The position numbers and the translations under genes were made by a program. From Ceratotherium simum simum (Eukaryota; Chordata; Mammalia; Perissodactyla; Rhinocerotidae): a stretch of 64,000 bases of DNA. Under the pieces are notes generated by a model. That model was given only the letters and a program-made list of their open reading frames with translations. It was not told the origin of the DNA and ran no database searches. Positions 38,916 to 52,274 of the stretch are shown piece by piece. The stretch spans positions 15,453,305-15,517,304 of the forward strand of contig NW_004454207.1 in the NCBI RefSeq assembly GCF_000283155.1, read 5' to 3'. Positions within the stretch are counted from its first letter, which is position 1; each line of letters starts with the position of its first letter.

Positions 38916-39205
38916 TTCATCCAGTACAGAAAATGTAAAACTGTTGGCTAAATATTTGGCATTGTTATATGAATTTGCCAAAATACTAACTTGCAATTTT
39001 CAATCACTATTTTCTACTTTTTCATTACAATTTATGTAATTTTTGTATTATTGATTGCGAAGTCTTTTTTATAAGATAATTATACCTACTTATTGATTTC
39101 AGGTTATGAGAAGCTATTTATTATTATTTATTTGTTATTGCAATAAATATATATATCATCATTTGATGGTAGTGGGCATATTTATCATTTGATCCCACAA
39201 AAATA

Positions 39206-39744
39206 TGGTAGGCAGCTTCTAGTATGGCTCCCAATGATCCTAGTTTCCTGGTATTCATGCCCCTGTGTAATCTCCTCCCCTTGAATATCGGCTGGACCTA
39301 GTGACTTCCTTTTAATGAATAGAATTAGAACTATTAGAGTATTTTATTCTAATGAATAGCAAATGGCAAAAGTGATGGGACGTCATTTGTGTGATTAGGT
39401 TACAAAAGTGTGTGCCTTCCATCGTGCTGGAACTCTCTTTTTTGCTGGTACACTCTCTTGCCCTCTTACTTCATGATAAAGCAAACTGCCATGTTGTGAG
39501 ATGCTCTAAAGAGAGGCCCATGAGGAACTGAATCCTGCCAACAAACACATGAATAAAGTAGGAAGCAGATTCTTCCTAGTTGAACCTGGAGATGAATGTA
39601 GCCTTGAGAGAACCTAAAGCCAGAGGACCCAGTTAAATTCTGTTTGGATTCCTGACTCACAGTAACTGTGAGATAATAAATGTTGTTGGCTTAAGCCATT
39701 AAGTTTTGGGGTAACTTGTCACACAGCAGTAAATAACTCATACA
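39206..39744 (+). mobile_element. MaLR (MLT1-type) solo LTR
   Basis: Same LTR type and orientation as 20996-21595: 'GGCTGGACCTAGTGACTTCC', 'GTTACAAAAGTGTGTGCC', 'GTGAGATAATAAATGTTG', 'AAGTTTTGGGGTAACTTGTC', end ACTCATACA. Flanks AAATA/AATAA are a weak target duplication. Confidence 0.85.
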
Positions 39745-40226
39745 AATAAATTATTCATGCTTTTTCAAACTGCTGTATTCTGGTGGTATGCTCTGGCCAG
39801 ACCCTACATCAAAGTGAAATGTGACCTTGAAGCAATTATCAAATAACTGAGGCTAAACCCTCAAACAACCTTGGTAATTCAGAGGAAAATATAGGTTGGC
39901 TCAACCTTTTGTTGCTCTTAGTTTGTCAGGATTTGAGCAAACAGAGCAGTGAGGAAAAAAAATCCTGTTGATCACGGAAGACAAAGAAACATCACGTTAT
40001 CACAGATTTATAAAACAGTGAAAAAGCGTTCATTCTCACTTCATATCTTTGTCAAGAATGAGAACATACCCATGTTAAGATATTTACAGAGTGAAAATTG
40101 AGAGTTTCACACAACTCTCCACTCCAGATCAACTTTGTATACTCTACGGCCTATGAAAAGATGAGTGTGGAGTTTCTTTTTGGTTTTTTTTGGGGTTTTT
40201 TTTTGCAATGAAGATTTTAAAAATAG

Positions 40227-40696
40227 TGTATTAGTTTCCTAGGACTGCTGTAAGGAAGTACCATAATCTTGGTGGCTTAAAACAACAGAAATTTATTCTA
40301 AGTTCTGGAGGCTGGAAGTTTGAAATCAAGATCTTGGCAGGGTGTTATTCCCTGTGAAGCCTCTGGGGGAGGATCCTTCCTTTCCTCTTCCAGCTTCTGG
40401 TAGCCCCATGTGTTCTTGGCTTGTGGCAGCATAACTTCAATCTCTGCCTTCGTCTTTACTTAGCTGTTTCCTCTTGTGCATCTGTGTTTTCAGATAGCAT
40501 TCTCTTGCCTGTGTGTGTCTGCAATTTCCCTCATTCACGAGTACCCTAGTCATATTGGATTAAGATTCACCCTAATGTCCTCATCTTAACTTGATTACAG
40601 CTGCAAAGACCCTATTTCCAAATAAGGTCACATTCAAAGGTTCCTGGGGTTAGGACTTAAACATATCTTTTGGGGGACACAGTTCAATCCATAACA
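40227..40696 (-). mobile_element. MaLR-type solo LTR, reverse
   Basis: The plus strand starts TGTATTAGTTTCCTAGGACT and ends AATCCATAACA. Inside are 'TTGGTGGCTTAAAACAACAG', 'GAGGCTGGAAGTTTGAAATC' and 'AAGGTCACATTCAAAGG', which place the LTR 5' end at 40696. Flanks AATAG (40222-40226) and AGTAG (40697-40701) differ by one base. Confidence 0.85.
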
Positions 40697-40701
40697 AGTA
40701 G

Positions 40702-41228
40702 TATTTCTTTCCTTTGTCTTATAAGGTCTTTTTTTGTAACATCTATCCTTGGCTTTGTTACCTCATTCAACTTTTTCTGTGCCAATCAAACAAGTTATAC
40801 TTTCTATCATCCCATACCTTTTTGTAATGTAATCGTCTACTATCCTATTTTCCCTACAGTATTCTAATTGTTGTACCTTTCAAGAAATTATGGTCAATGT
40901 TGTAGCAGAGTTTTCCCTATATAACTCAGTAAAATAACAGCTTTATCTAAAAGAAGCATTAAAAAAAATCTTATCTGTTAAATCAGAATATTTTTTCCTT
41001 TGTTACACCTGGTCTTAACATTCTGAAATTTATTCTAATTTTACGGGTTCCAGGTGTTCTAAAATTCTGTATCATAGATTATGTTAGTATAAAGTGGTTG
41101 GAATATCAGCTAGATATTTTCCTGTCATCCACAGGTTGATTTATATTGCACTCCTTCTAGAGGGTGAGAGGATAAAATGATACTGCAAAGGAGCAAACTA
41201 TAAAAGTAATCGGTATGCATTCATCAAA
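40702..41228. other. Unassigned sequence
   Basis: No gene or named repeat. Confidence 0.4.
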
Positions 41229-41241
41229 TATATATTAGTTA

Positions 41242-41450
41242 CGGGCCGGCACCGTGGCTTAGCGGTTAACTGCCCGCACTCTGCTGCTGGCGGCCCGGGT
41301 TTGGATCCCGGGCGCGCACCGACGCACCGCTTCTCCGGCCATGCTGAGGCCGCGTCCCACATACAGCAACTAGAAGGATGTGCAGCTATGACATACAACT
41401 ATCTAGTGGGGCTTTGGGGGGAAAATAAATAAATAAAATATTAAAAAATA
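41242..41450 (+). mobile_element. ERE SINE, well preserved
   Basis: Forward ERE: GGGCCGGCACCGTGGCTTAG start, CpG-rich B-box region and 'GACATACAACTATCTAGTGG', then an A/T tail. TATATATTAGTTA-like flanks at about 41229-41241 and 41454-41467 form the target duplication. Confidence 0.95.
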
Positions 41451-41512
41451 TATATATATATTAGTTAGATATTGCGTTCTAGTCAGTGAATTAGTTAGAG
41501 GTGGCATTATTA

Positions 41513-41818
41513 TTATTATTTCTTTTTGTGAGGAAGATCAGCCCTGAGCTAACATCCATGCTAATCCTCCTGTTTTGCTGAGGAAGACCAGCTCTGAGCT
41601 AACATCTATTGCCAATCCTCCTCCTTTTTTTTTTTTTTTTTCCCAAAGCCCCAGTAGATAGTTGTATGTCATAGTTGCACATCCTTCTAGTTGCTGTATG
41701 TGGGTCGCTGCCTCAGCATGGCCGGAGAAGCAAGGCATCGGTGCGCGCCCGGGATCTGAACCCCAGGCCGGCAGTAGTGGAGCACGCGCACTTAACCGCT
41801 AAGCCACGGGGCCGGCCC
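41513..41818 (-). mobile_element. Long-form ERE SINE with 15-bp target duplication
   Basis: Reverse ERE carrying both 'GAGCTAACATC' modules, an internal oligo(T) (about 41624-41641) and the ACAACTATCTACTGGGG-type segment. GAGGTGGCATTATTA is duplicated at 41498-41512 and 41819-41833. Confidence 0.96.
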
Positions 41819-41839
41819 GAGGTGGCATTATTAATTGAA

Positions 41840-41995
41840 AGATTATAGAATTTAGAGTCAGACAGACTTGGATCTCAGCACTTGCTTCACCACATGCTAA
41901 TAATTCTTCTAAATACCCATTTCTTTCATCTACGAAATGGGATAATAATAGTACTTATAGGCTTGTTTTGAAGGTTAAATATGATGGTATTAAAA
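41840..41995 (+). repeat. MIR SINE fragment
   Basis: 'GAGTCAGACAGACTTGGATCTCAG', 'TTCTTTCATCTACGAAATGGGATAATAATAGTAC' in MIR order. Confidence 0.8.
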
Positions 41996-42319
41996 TAATG
42001 CTCTTGATAAAATGTCCTTGATTCCTAACAATTATATTTAATAAAGTTGAGATTACCAAAAAAATCTCAGCGCTTCTGATTTTCCTATATAAAATGAATA
42101 TAGTATCTACATTTATGGTTTGTGTGATGTAATTCATGTAAATATATGGCACAGTGTATGCCATTAATAAGTATTGAGGTCCCCCACCACAGGTATTATA
42201 AGAAAGAAGATTGACGACAATTATTCTTAATTTTTGCATCATATAAATTCATATATTTATTAGGTTTGTTCTCATTCGTTAATCCATTTACACATTCAAA
42301 ATAACTTTATACATGTTTT

Positions 42320-42475
42320 ATAATTTAAATAACATTATGAGGTAGAGAAAACCTAGAATACCAATAAGAAATTGAGCCTCCAAGAAGTTAACTTATTTTC
42401 TCAGGATAAAACAGCCCTTGAGTTTCAGGGCTAGAATGCACATCCAGATTTGTGTGAATCTAACAATTTTGATCC
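42320..42475 (-). repeat. Probable MIR SINE fragment
   Basis: 'TTATGAGGTAGAGAAAAC', 'TGAGCCTCCAAGAAGTTAAC' and 'CAGGGCTAGAATGCACATCCAG' fit a reverse MIR with divergence. Confidence 0.5.
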
Positions 42476-42759
42476 ATTCACCTTAGTGTCAAATTCACAC
42501 TCTTAGGGGATGGAAGAAAGGGCAAGGGCTTTTGAAGTAAAACCAAAAGTACAGTAAGAGAAGCAGAAGAAAACTAGAATTGTACTCTAACAGGAAAGCC
42601 AAAGGTACACTTTGAACATGAAGTGGAAGCTCAAAGAAATAGATGTGTACAGTGTACACTCTGATCAACCAAAGGGAGTGATCTAAGTTTGGACTGACAG
42701 TCAAACTCATGAGACATATAGTACACACTTTACCCAACATCAAGTTTACTTCATTTTAA

Positions 42760-43080
42760 GAAGGGACACCAGACCTGCAGCACAGCGTGCACAGCAACCT
42801 TGTGGTTATCTTGTGATTCATAAACACAACTTCCAGTGTCCTAGTCACTCCATTCTTAGAACAGGTGTGATCACACTAGATGAGATTAGATTGGCACAGA
42901 CTACTTCAGTTCAGGAAATTCAGTGGCTCTGAGCGCTCTTCAACTTTTGTTCCTTGCAAGCCGCTTAGCTCCTTCAGGGTAAAAAAAGTGGCTCCTATTC
43001 TCTGGTGCAGCTGCGTCTCACCAATACTAGTTGCACATCACTCAATAAACCACCTTGACAATGAAGCATAGGTGCTTGAT
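42760..43080 (+). repeat. Possible LTR-like block
   Basis: Mixed-composition sequence ending in CTCAATAAACC, a polyadenylation-like motif. It includes the 12-bp palindrome GTGTGATCACAC at 42865-42876. No TG/CA ends with a target duplication were found, so this is weak. Confidence 0.25.
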
Positions 43081-45725
43081 CTGATTCATAGTTCTCAGGA
43101 GGACTTTCTTGGACTAACATACACCCATAAATTCCTGGAGTTTGTGTTGCAAGGAAGATTGGACTAGGTTCAAATCCTCAGGCATCTTTGAAGATAAAGG
43201 ATGAACACAAAACCTATCATTATACCAGGAATAGCTGTTCCAATAGAACAATAGTTTATAGGTTTTTTCTTCCCTGTATGTCGTATCAGATGGTAGATAC
43301 GACGTTCTGCCATTAGCTACAGTGGTTTTTCACTGGCCTTTAGAGGGCCAGGGTGGAGACATAGAGCGTGTAAGAAATCCAGAAGCTCTAAGATTTGAAA
43401 TATCTCCCACAGCCCTGAGATTTTGACACCATGTCATGCCCTTCCATCTCCCTCATGGTATTCACCTCGCTTCCCTTAGTTGAGTGTTACTGAATGAGAT
43501 TCAGCCCTTGACTTGGTATCTGTGATTAATTTGTAAGGATTTGTATAAAGCTGCTGCCTGTTAAAAAAAAACCTCTTTCAACTCTGAGCATAGATATTGC
43601 TGTAAATCTGGGATATGAGAACATTTGTCAGTCAATTTGACATTTCCTGACTTCTTAACAGAAACTGTAATTCTACAGAAAATATTCTTGTAAATGAAAA
43701 TTTAAAAAAGAAAAGCAATTACAGGTTGTCTAATGATCATTGTATTTTAGAAAATTTAAGTTTGCTTTTATGACATTTCTGTGAATGTTCACTGATTTCT
43801 CTCCATTCCTGTGAGGACATATGTAAACTTATCACTGAAATGAAAATCAAATAAATCACCATGATAAGTTCAACTCTTTTGTTCTTTTGCTTACAACAAG
43901 ATATAAATGTTAGTGAAGGGGAAAACATTAAGACTTGTCTTTAGTTATAGTTTTGAACTTCAATGAAGAGAGTTTGTGCAACATAATAGAGCACGAAGAA
44001 AGTGAATATGTGCCCAATGTACATATTGACTATTTATGGAAGTCTTAATAATATCTATAAATAAAAGATCCTTTCAGTTAACATAGAATGAGGAAGTGAC
44101 GGTTCAAAAAATAAATAATGAGGCACTTTTTTTTCTTTATTTTAATTCCCCAGGAAAAGCCTGCTTAATTAAAGATATTTATGACAACTTGATCAAAAAA
44201 TCCAAATTCTATGTGTCCTACATCTAGCTACTAGAGTATTCTCTGTCATAGGCCTCATGGGTCTGAAGACTTTGACTTGTTAATGAAGTCATCAAAGGAA
44301 TAGGCTAAGTCTTTAGTTAAAACTGTTTGTTCCAAGATGCTCTGCAGAATATGCTCCAGGCTTTTCCAAGGCGACTCTTTCATTTTTTTTTTTCTCTCAA
44401 CTTAAAACTGAAGCCTCCTTGTCATGCTTAATTAAACATCTGAATCAAATTAATTATTTTGTAACCAGACTGGCGTGTAGGATGTAAATTTCAAATTTAA
44501 CATGGGGTATTAATTGAAGAGACAGGTTTTTTCTTATAAAATATGATTATCTTTTTTATGCCTTCGAAAATATAATATATAGAAACTGGGAATGGACATG
44601 AAAATTGTCCAAACTTATACACAGCATAAAAATGAGAGATATTCTAACATGCTTAGCAATGAGGAATGTATTATATTCTTAGACTTCAAGCAACTGGTAT
44701 GTGTGTTTGTGTGTATTTATACTCAAACTTCTATGAAATTAGGAAGGATTTTCCTCCTTTTTGTCAATCATCCCGCTGCTTCTATGTAAACTGTAAGCAT
44801 ACTTATGTAAGAAAATGCCTGGTGAATTCTTCCTGGTGATTCTTATTATCTTAGAACATCAAGAATGATTATTGTCAAAGAAAGCCTAATTTTGAAAAAT
44901 GACATCCATCTGCTCAATTTTTTATTGGCTTGCTGACAAGTCACTTTGAGATAATCTGGGTCAGGGCCTGTTACTTTGTATGGAAAAGCAAATTATGCAA
45001 ATAGGGTAACTGATTCATAAAATGTTACACTTTGGGAGTACTAACTCTCTCAATTTTAAAGGAGGACCAGAAGTCAAAAGTAATATGTACTCTGTGTCCT
45101 TAATTTGATTTTCTATAGTATTATCTCAGGTAATGTTTTGCATTCTCATAGATGATATTTAAAAGATTCAACTACTGAAAACACTCCAGATCTTGTAGTA
45201 GACAAGTGAAGCAAATATGTGCAGGAGTTAGGTTCCTAAACTTGTATAAGTTTCTGCTTATGTCATGTAGAGTATTGTACCGTACCGTTTTTAAATGTCA
45301 ATTACTGTCATTTTACATTAAAGATAAAGCTTGCAAATGAAGTCTTAATCGCTTTATTGTTGACAGCTTGTGGGGGAAAGCTATGTAATTTAACCACCTT
45401 AAATAATTCCCAGAGCAGTTTCCCTTTGCAACGGTAAATTGACTTAATTCTCTTATCCTTAGAATCATCAGAATTCTCCCTTATAGACAAATTGAAATTT
45501 TTCACGTGTGCATTCAAACAGCTGTTCATATTTCCAAGCATAAGTGGAATAGAACAGTTTGACTCCATATAAAATCTTAGTTATCACTTATGACATATTT
45601 TTAGTAAATTGAATAAAATAGAATTGCATGCTCTGATGTGTTAGGGAAAAGATGAATTACCCATTCCTTAAAGAAGGTAACGTGTTATGATAATAAAACA
45701 TTTCTAAATATAAACTGTGTTCTAG
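43081..45725. other. Unassigned AT-rich intergenic sequence
   Basis: No gene, RNA or named repeat in about 2.6 kb. A perfect 8-bp stem with 8-base loop lies at 43280-43303. Confidence 0.45.
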
Positions 45726-45729
45726 GCCC

Positions 45730-45950
45730 CCCTATACAAGATCTGAATTGGAGAATACGTTCTGGCTCCACCACGTGATTGCTCAGTGACCTCCGGGTAA
45801 GTCACTTAAGAAATTTTGTGCCTGAGCTCATTTATCTAAAATGTAAAATGGTGATAATTGTACCTGTCCAAACTGTCTACTAGACAGCTTGTGGGGGGAT
45901 ACACATTAAAGACACGTGGAATGTGAAAGCAGTTTGCCAACTGTGAGGTA
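45730..45950 (+). repeat. MIR SINE fragment
   Basis: 'CTGGCTCCACCACGTGATTGC', 'CAGTGACCTCCGGGTAAGTCACTTAAG' and 'AAAATGTAAAATGGTGATAATTGTACC' match MIR. Confidence 0.85.
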
Positions 45951-46336
45951 AGCATAAGAGTAAGTTTAAAAAAAAGCTTTGTGAATAAGTTTCTTTCTTG
46001 TGAAGTTGGAATTAGATAATTTTATTGGAATATTAAGCATTTTAAAGCCAAATTATCAACTGTAGAGCATATTAAAATATTGATAAATTAGATGAAATAT
46101 AAAGTTCATATATTTAGGTAAAAGTTGGTTTTTAAAAATATACCATTCTTTCTCTTTAGATAATATTTCTTTATGTGTTTTGTTATATTCACTTGGAAAA
46201 TACTGTCTTTATAGGGTAATAACACAACTGTTTAAGTGTAAAAGTTCGAGCAAATTGACCATTTTATTCTCCAAAAGGAAAATCAATTTATTTAATATAT
46301 TCAGTGTTTGTTTTTAACTTCTTCTTAATTATATAT

Positions 46337-46592
46337 GTATATATATATTATTATTCTTTTTTTTTTGTGAGGAAGATCAGCCCTGAGCTAACATCTATGC
46401 CAATCCTCCTCTTTTTTGCTGAAGGAGACTGGCCCTGGGCTAACATCTGTGCCCATCTCCCTCCACTTTATATGGGACACCGCCACAGCATAGCCTGATA
46501 AGCCGTGCATCGGTGCACGACGCCCGGGATCCAAACGCAGGCTGCCAGCAGTGGAGCGCGAGCGCTTAACTGCTATGCCACGGGGCCAGCCT
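46337..46592 (-). mobile_element. ERE SINE with 12-bp target duplication
   Basis: Reverse ERE with AT-rich left tail and ACGGGGCCAGCC right end. TTAATTATATAT recurs at 46325-46336 and 46593-46604. Confidence 0.95.
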
Positions 46593-46604
46593 TTAATTAT
46601 ATAT

Positions 46605-48470
46605 TTTTAAAAGAGACAACTTGATTTCAAGGCCTAATGTTGGGAGGTGAAAGACATAGAACATGAATATTAAAACCCAATATTCAATATTTAGTAGATT
46701 TATATTTAGAATTACATCGAAAGATTTAAAAAGATGGAGAGAACATTAATGTATTCAATGGCAAATGTAGAATTAAATGATTCCTGTCAAATAATATTTA
46801 GTGCATTTTAAAAATTTCATAAATGCTTGTATTTAGGTATGAATTGTTTGAATCTTATCTTTCATCAAATATCTTCTGTTTTCAACTAATACTGCTGTGT
46901 ATAATGCCTTTTAAGTTGAATGAATGAATTATGTATCCTATCTTCAAATAAAAAAAGAGTCCAAAACATTAGTAAAATAGAAAGGTTCATTTCTGCCCTT
47001 GTGAGTATGTGGTTGCTTGCATATAACATATCTGTAAGGTAATAAAGAAATACATCTTCTCTTGATAAAGTCAAGTGGTAATAAATCATGTCAATAACTG
47101 AATATATCTCGATCTCTAATCTCTAAATATCTAAACTCAGAGCCAGAGATGACAAGACTTGTAAGCCACTCTCTTCCTAACAGTTTAATCCAATTAGGTT
47201 TTATTCTCAAAGTATGAGTACTTTGTGACCAATATGTGTATTTTTAAGAATATGTAGAATTTTTTAGGAGAAATATAAAGCAGTTAATCCCCTCGGGGGG
47301 AAGAAAACAAGAGTTTATTTCCATATGAATATTTCCACAATATATCCTAATGATTTCCAGTGTAAGTATAAATTTCCAACAAGTAAATTCAAGTCTTTCA
47401 TGAAAATATAAAAATAATAATTGTAAACTTAATTTTATTCAACTCATTTGTTCACCTACATACACACAAATTTCTTTTTAAAAAGGTTGGAAACGAGCTA
47501 AATAAATTTCCTTACATAATCATTGAATGGCCTTCACCACGGTGTGACGTTGAACAGACATGCTGTCTATATTTTTGCCTTATTTCCAAGTTTCAAATAA
47601 TTTATCTGACACAAGAATTCTTTCAAAAAACATCTTCTAAAAGAGATTTGGGTGTATAAAGCAAAACTCTACTGTGTCGGTTAAGAAGCCACATTCAACT
47701 TCAATTTTCAATCCTACTGCTTTCCATACTCTTGTAGAAACAGCTTATGTTTTCACCCATCTCTGTCTCTTCCAAGCTATTTCATTGTCTGTTGCTTAAC
47801 CTGAAGTCCTAAAGTTAAGCTTTAATCTCCATAAAACACTTCAAAAGAAGGTGAAAGAAGGAACACTTCAACAGCTGTACAGAAAACTAGGGAGAACACA
47901 GTGAAATATAGAAATGTAAAGTTTCACTATTGAGTTAAAGATTGTTTTTTGGTGAAGTTTTATAAATATATTCACAGGATAAACTATGAAGTTATGTATA
48001 AATCCAAAATTGTTTTCATCTCACAATTATAGGGAAAAAAAACTATCATCTTCTTTTTGATGTATAGCTAGACATACATTTCTTACTTTTCAAAATACTT
48101 ATCATAGGGAAAACCTGTCATAAGAATAAAATTTTAGAATTGGAAAGTACATCTGTATTTATTGAAATGAAAAAAAGCCAAGATAAATTAAACTCATTTG
48201 CCTTTTTTGCTAAATGAAATGGAATAATGTTGCCACTGGTATATGCAGGATAACAGATTTCAGGATATCTCTTTGGAAAGACTTGTTTTGCTGAAAGGGT
48301 GCCATATCTTTGGGAAATTTTTATGCAGATTTGCCAAATAATGCTAATCATCTTTGAATAAATATTCCAGAAGCATTGCTGTTTTGACCTAGCATGTATT
48401 TCTGTGTGTATGTGTTTTGTTTTTGCTCTTGTTTAGTTTTGTAATATTTCATTGCTCTTTCAGTGATTGT
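46605..48470. other. Unassigned AT-rich intergenic sequence
   Basis: No gene, RNA or named repeat in about 1.9 kb. Confidence 0.45.
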
Positions 48471-48474
48471 TATA

Positions 48475-50765
48475 CTTTTTTTATTGTGGTAAAAAACACG
48501 TAACCTGATATCTAACCTCTTATCAAATTTTTAAGGATACCGTACAGGATTGTTAACTATAAGCGCAATGTTGTACGGCAGATTTCTAGAACTTTTTCAT
48601 CTTACGTGACTGAAACTTTATACCCATTGAACAACAACGTCCCACTTGCCCCTCCCCCCAGCCCCTGGCAACCACCATTCTACTCTCTGCTTGTATGAGT
48701 TTGACTATTTTAGACACCTCATACAAGTGAAATCATGCAGTATTGTCCTTCTGTGACTGGATTATGTCACTTAGCATAATGTCCTCAAGGTTCATCCAAG
48801 TGTTATTGTATAACAGGATTGCCTTCTTTTTATGGCTGAATAATATTCCATTTATGTGTATACTATATTTTCTTTATCTGTTCATCTGTTGATGGACATT
48901 TAGGTTGTTTCACCTTGTGGGTTTGTGAACAATGCTGCAGTGAACATGGAATGCAGATATCTCTTCAACATCTTGATTTCAATTATTTTAGGTAAATACC
49001 CATCAGTGCAATTGCTGGGTCATATGGTAGTTCTATTTTTTATTTTTTTTATGAACTTCTATACTGTTTTCCATTGCGGCTGCCACTTTTTACATTCCCA
49101 ACAACAATGTGCAAGGGCTTTAATTTTTCCACATCCTCACCAACTCTTATTTTCTATTGTTTTTAAATAACAGCCATCCTAACAGATGTGAGGTGATATC
49201 TCATTGTTTTCATTTATATTTCCCTGATGGTTATTGATGTTGAGCACCTTTTAATATACCTGTTGCCCACTTGTGTGGCTTCAGTGGAGAAATGTCTAGT
49301 CAGGTCTTTTGCCCATTTTTTATTTGGGTTGGTTATGATTTTTTGCTATTGAGTAGTGAGAGTTCCTTATAAATTTTAGATATTAACCCTTTAGGAGATT
49401 AATGGTTTGCAAATGTTTTCTCTGTAGGTTGCTGTTTACTCTGTTAATTATTTCTTTTACTGTGTGGTAGCTTTTTAGTTTGATGTAGTCCCACTTATCT
49501 GTTTTTGTTTTTGTTGCATCTGCTTTTGGTCTCATATCCAAGACATAATTGCCAAGACCAATGTCATGAAGCTTTTCCTCTATGTTTTCTTCTAGGAGTT
49601 TTATAGTTTCAGGTCTTATATTTAAGTCTTTAATCCATTTTAAGTTTATTTTTGTGTATGTTGTGACATAGGGGTCCAATTTCATTCTTTTGCATGTGGA
49701 TATCCAGTTTTCCCAAGATCATTTTGTGAAGAGACTTGCCTTTCCCCATTGTATATTCTTAGCACCCTTGTAGACAATCAATTGACCATATACGCATGGG
49801 TTTATTTCTGTGCTTTCTATTCCATTCCATTGGACTTTATGTCGGTACCATACTGTTTTGATTACAGTTGCTTTGTAAGATGTTTTGAAATCAGGAAGTG
49901 TGATGCCTCCAGTTTTGTTCTTCTTTTTCAACATTATTTTGGCTATTTGGGGCATTTGATGGTTGCATATGAATTTTAGGATTTTTTTTCTATTTTTGTA
50001 AAAAATGCCATTAGGATTTTGATAGACATTGCTTTGAATCAGTAGATTGCTTTGGGTAGTATGGACATTTTAATAATATTAAGTCTTCCAATCCATGAAC
50101 ATGGGATATCTTTATTTGTGTCTTCTCTAATTTCTTTCAGTAATGTTTTGTAGTTTCAATGTACAAGTCTTTTGCCTCCTTGGTTAGGTTTATTTCTAAG
50201 TATTCTTTTTGATGCCACTAAAAATGTGATTGTTTTCTTAATTTCCTTTTCAGATTCAGTATTAATGTATAGAAAAGCAATTGCTTTTTATATGTTCATT
50301 TTCTATCCTGCAAATTTACTGAATATGTTTATTAGTTTTAACAGTTTTTTGTGGAATCTTTAGAGTTTTCTACATATAATATCATGTCACCTATGAGCAG
50401 AGATAACTTTACTTCTTCCTTTCTTTATGGATGCCTTCTATTTCTTTCTTTCTTTCTTTTTTTTTTTTTTGTTTTTTGCCTAATTGCTCTGGCTAGGATT
50501 TCTAGTACTGTGTTGAATAGAAGTGGTGAGAATGGGTATCCTTGCCTTGTTCCTGATCTTAGAGGAAAATCTTTCAATTTTTTAACATTGAGTATGATAT
50601 TAGCTGTGGGCTTGTCATATATGGCCTTTATTATGTTGAGGTAATTTCCTTCTATTCCTAGTTTCTTGTTTTTGTCATGAAAGGTGTTGAATTTTGTCGA
50701 ATGCTTTTTCTGAATCTATTGAGATGATCATGTGATTTTTATTCTTCATTCTATTAATGTGTTTA
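48475..50765 (-). mobile_element. Antisense LINE-1, 5'-truncated, with ORF2 remnants
   Basis: About 2.3 kb of contiguous reverse L1, better preserved than the array at 28-35 kb. The 3' UTR runs from 48475 ('TTTATTGTGGTAAAAAACACG') into the ORF2 C-terminus. Minus-strand ORF2 pieces remain at 49383-49685 and 49719-49955 (motifs such as TKINLKWIKDLN and GGITLPDF) but are separated by stops and frameshifts. The reverse-transcriptase core and everything upstream are absent beyond about 50765. A (TTTC)n/T tract at 50440-50470 interrupts it. Confidence 0.9.
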
Positions 50766-50789
50766 CCAAATGTATCCCACTACCCACAT

Positions 50790-51160
50790 GGTAGGCCCAC
50801 TTTTCTGCTCTTTAATCGCTTGACTTATTTTGGTCAATGAAATATGATGGCAATATGTAACACTTCAATGTGGAAGCTTGAAGAGCCAGTGCATGATAGA
50901 CCCTCTTATCTAAAGTTATCATGAAAGTACAGGATGCCTCTGTCGGCTGGGTTCCTGTGTAGCTATAATAAGCCAAGACCCCCCTGCCAACTTGTATCTG
51001 ACATGTATCATGTGCAAGAAATAAGCTATTTTTTATTGGAGCAGAGGTTGTTGTTACTGTGTTATAGTCTTGCCCATCTTGAATGGTACTGAAGTTTTCC
51101 AAAGAGTATGGTGCCCCCTCTAGAAAATCTATAAAATAGCCTAGGTTCAAGACAGTGAAG
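50790..51160 (+). repeat. Probable MaLR/MLT-type LTR fragment
   Basis: 'TTGGTCAATGAAATATGATGG', 'GAAGAGCCAGTGCATGATAG', 'CCTGCCAACTTGTATCTGACATG' and 'GCAAGAAATAAGCTATTTTTTATTG' are landmarks of an MLT-like LTR. The 3' end is decayed. Confidence 0.5.
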
Positions 51161-52257
51161 AGCTAGGAAATTATTACTGGAAAGTGAAAGGAAGGAGATT
51201 CATATTATGCAGTGGAAAAATATTTGGTAAAACTCTCAACTCCAATAACAAAAAAATTAGGTCAGATTCCTAATGAATTTGTAGCCCCAAGGGAAGAAAA
51301 GAAAGAGTAAAATGTTAGCAGTAAGTATTGGTTGCTGCTGGCTGTATTTACAAGGTGTTACTAAGAAATAGGTGAGTTCACAAAATAATTGGATAATTTA
51401 CAAGCAGAAATGAAAAAGCATAGAGAAAATCTTCAAATTTAACATTTGTAGAGTTGAAAAAGGAAAGTGATTCTCAAGCCCAAACAGTAATAGAAATGTT
51501 TAAGAAATGCTTTAAGCAAAACAGGGCTGATTAAAACTCAGAATTGCATGAAGGATCAAATCAAGAGTTGGTCATCACACAAATGGTTGGAACACAAGAA
51601 TGGATCGAATTACCTCTGAGTAAATATCTGAGTCTCACAGTGAAGATTGCAGTACTCCAAAACCCTTTCACTAAAACAAAATGTCTTAGGAAAAAAGAAT
51701 AATGTTATATTCTCATTGTACCAGCAATTAAATCCAGAGGGATAAGCACAGAATCTAAAAATCAAAGAACAATAGCAAACGGGAAGACTTTGTTTAGCAA
51801 AGAACTGTGGGTGTGACTATTGGCACATGAAGCTTCCTGAAATCAAACAGTAAGAAACTCACCGAGTTCATGAGAGACTCTGGAATAGATGAGACTGAGA
51901 TTTAAAATCACACTTAGTTCTCTAACTTTATATGAACAGGAAGAATTCTGAAAAAAATTGGACAAGGAGAACATATTCTCCAATGCCCAATTCTCCCAGG
52001 TGGCTGGGATGAAGTCCACAAAAAGTGTACAACCCATAATGGGAGGCTTATTTTAAAATTATGGTTAGTACATTCAGCTTTACTAGGGATGGACAATGGG
52101 TGTTGCCTACCTGGATTTCTCTATGTATCATATATGGAAAAGAAATTCAAATCACAACGGATGAGCTACTAGCTAAAAATGCTTCTAGTCGAGCTCAGCT
52201 CTCATATTATCATATGATGTTAGATCACTAACTTGATCAAGGAATTAGAAATTTAAT
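51161..52257. other. Unassigned sequence
   Basis: No gene or confidently named repeat. The overlapping minus-strand frames at 51843-52096 show no domain. Confidence 0.4.
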
Positions 52258-52274
52258 TATAATCTCGTAGTTTT

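Noticed and set aside
49383..49955. Minus-strand frames as a host gene
   Set aside because: The translations are LINE-1 ORF2 C-terminal pieces broken by stops and frameshifts.
50351..50644. 97-residue plus-strand frame
   Set aside because: Antisense of LINE-1 ORF2; hydrophobic only because of T-rich codons.
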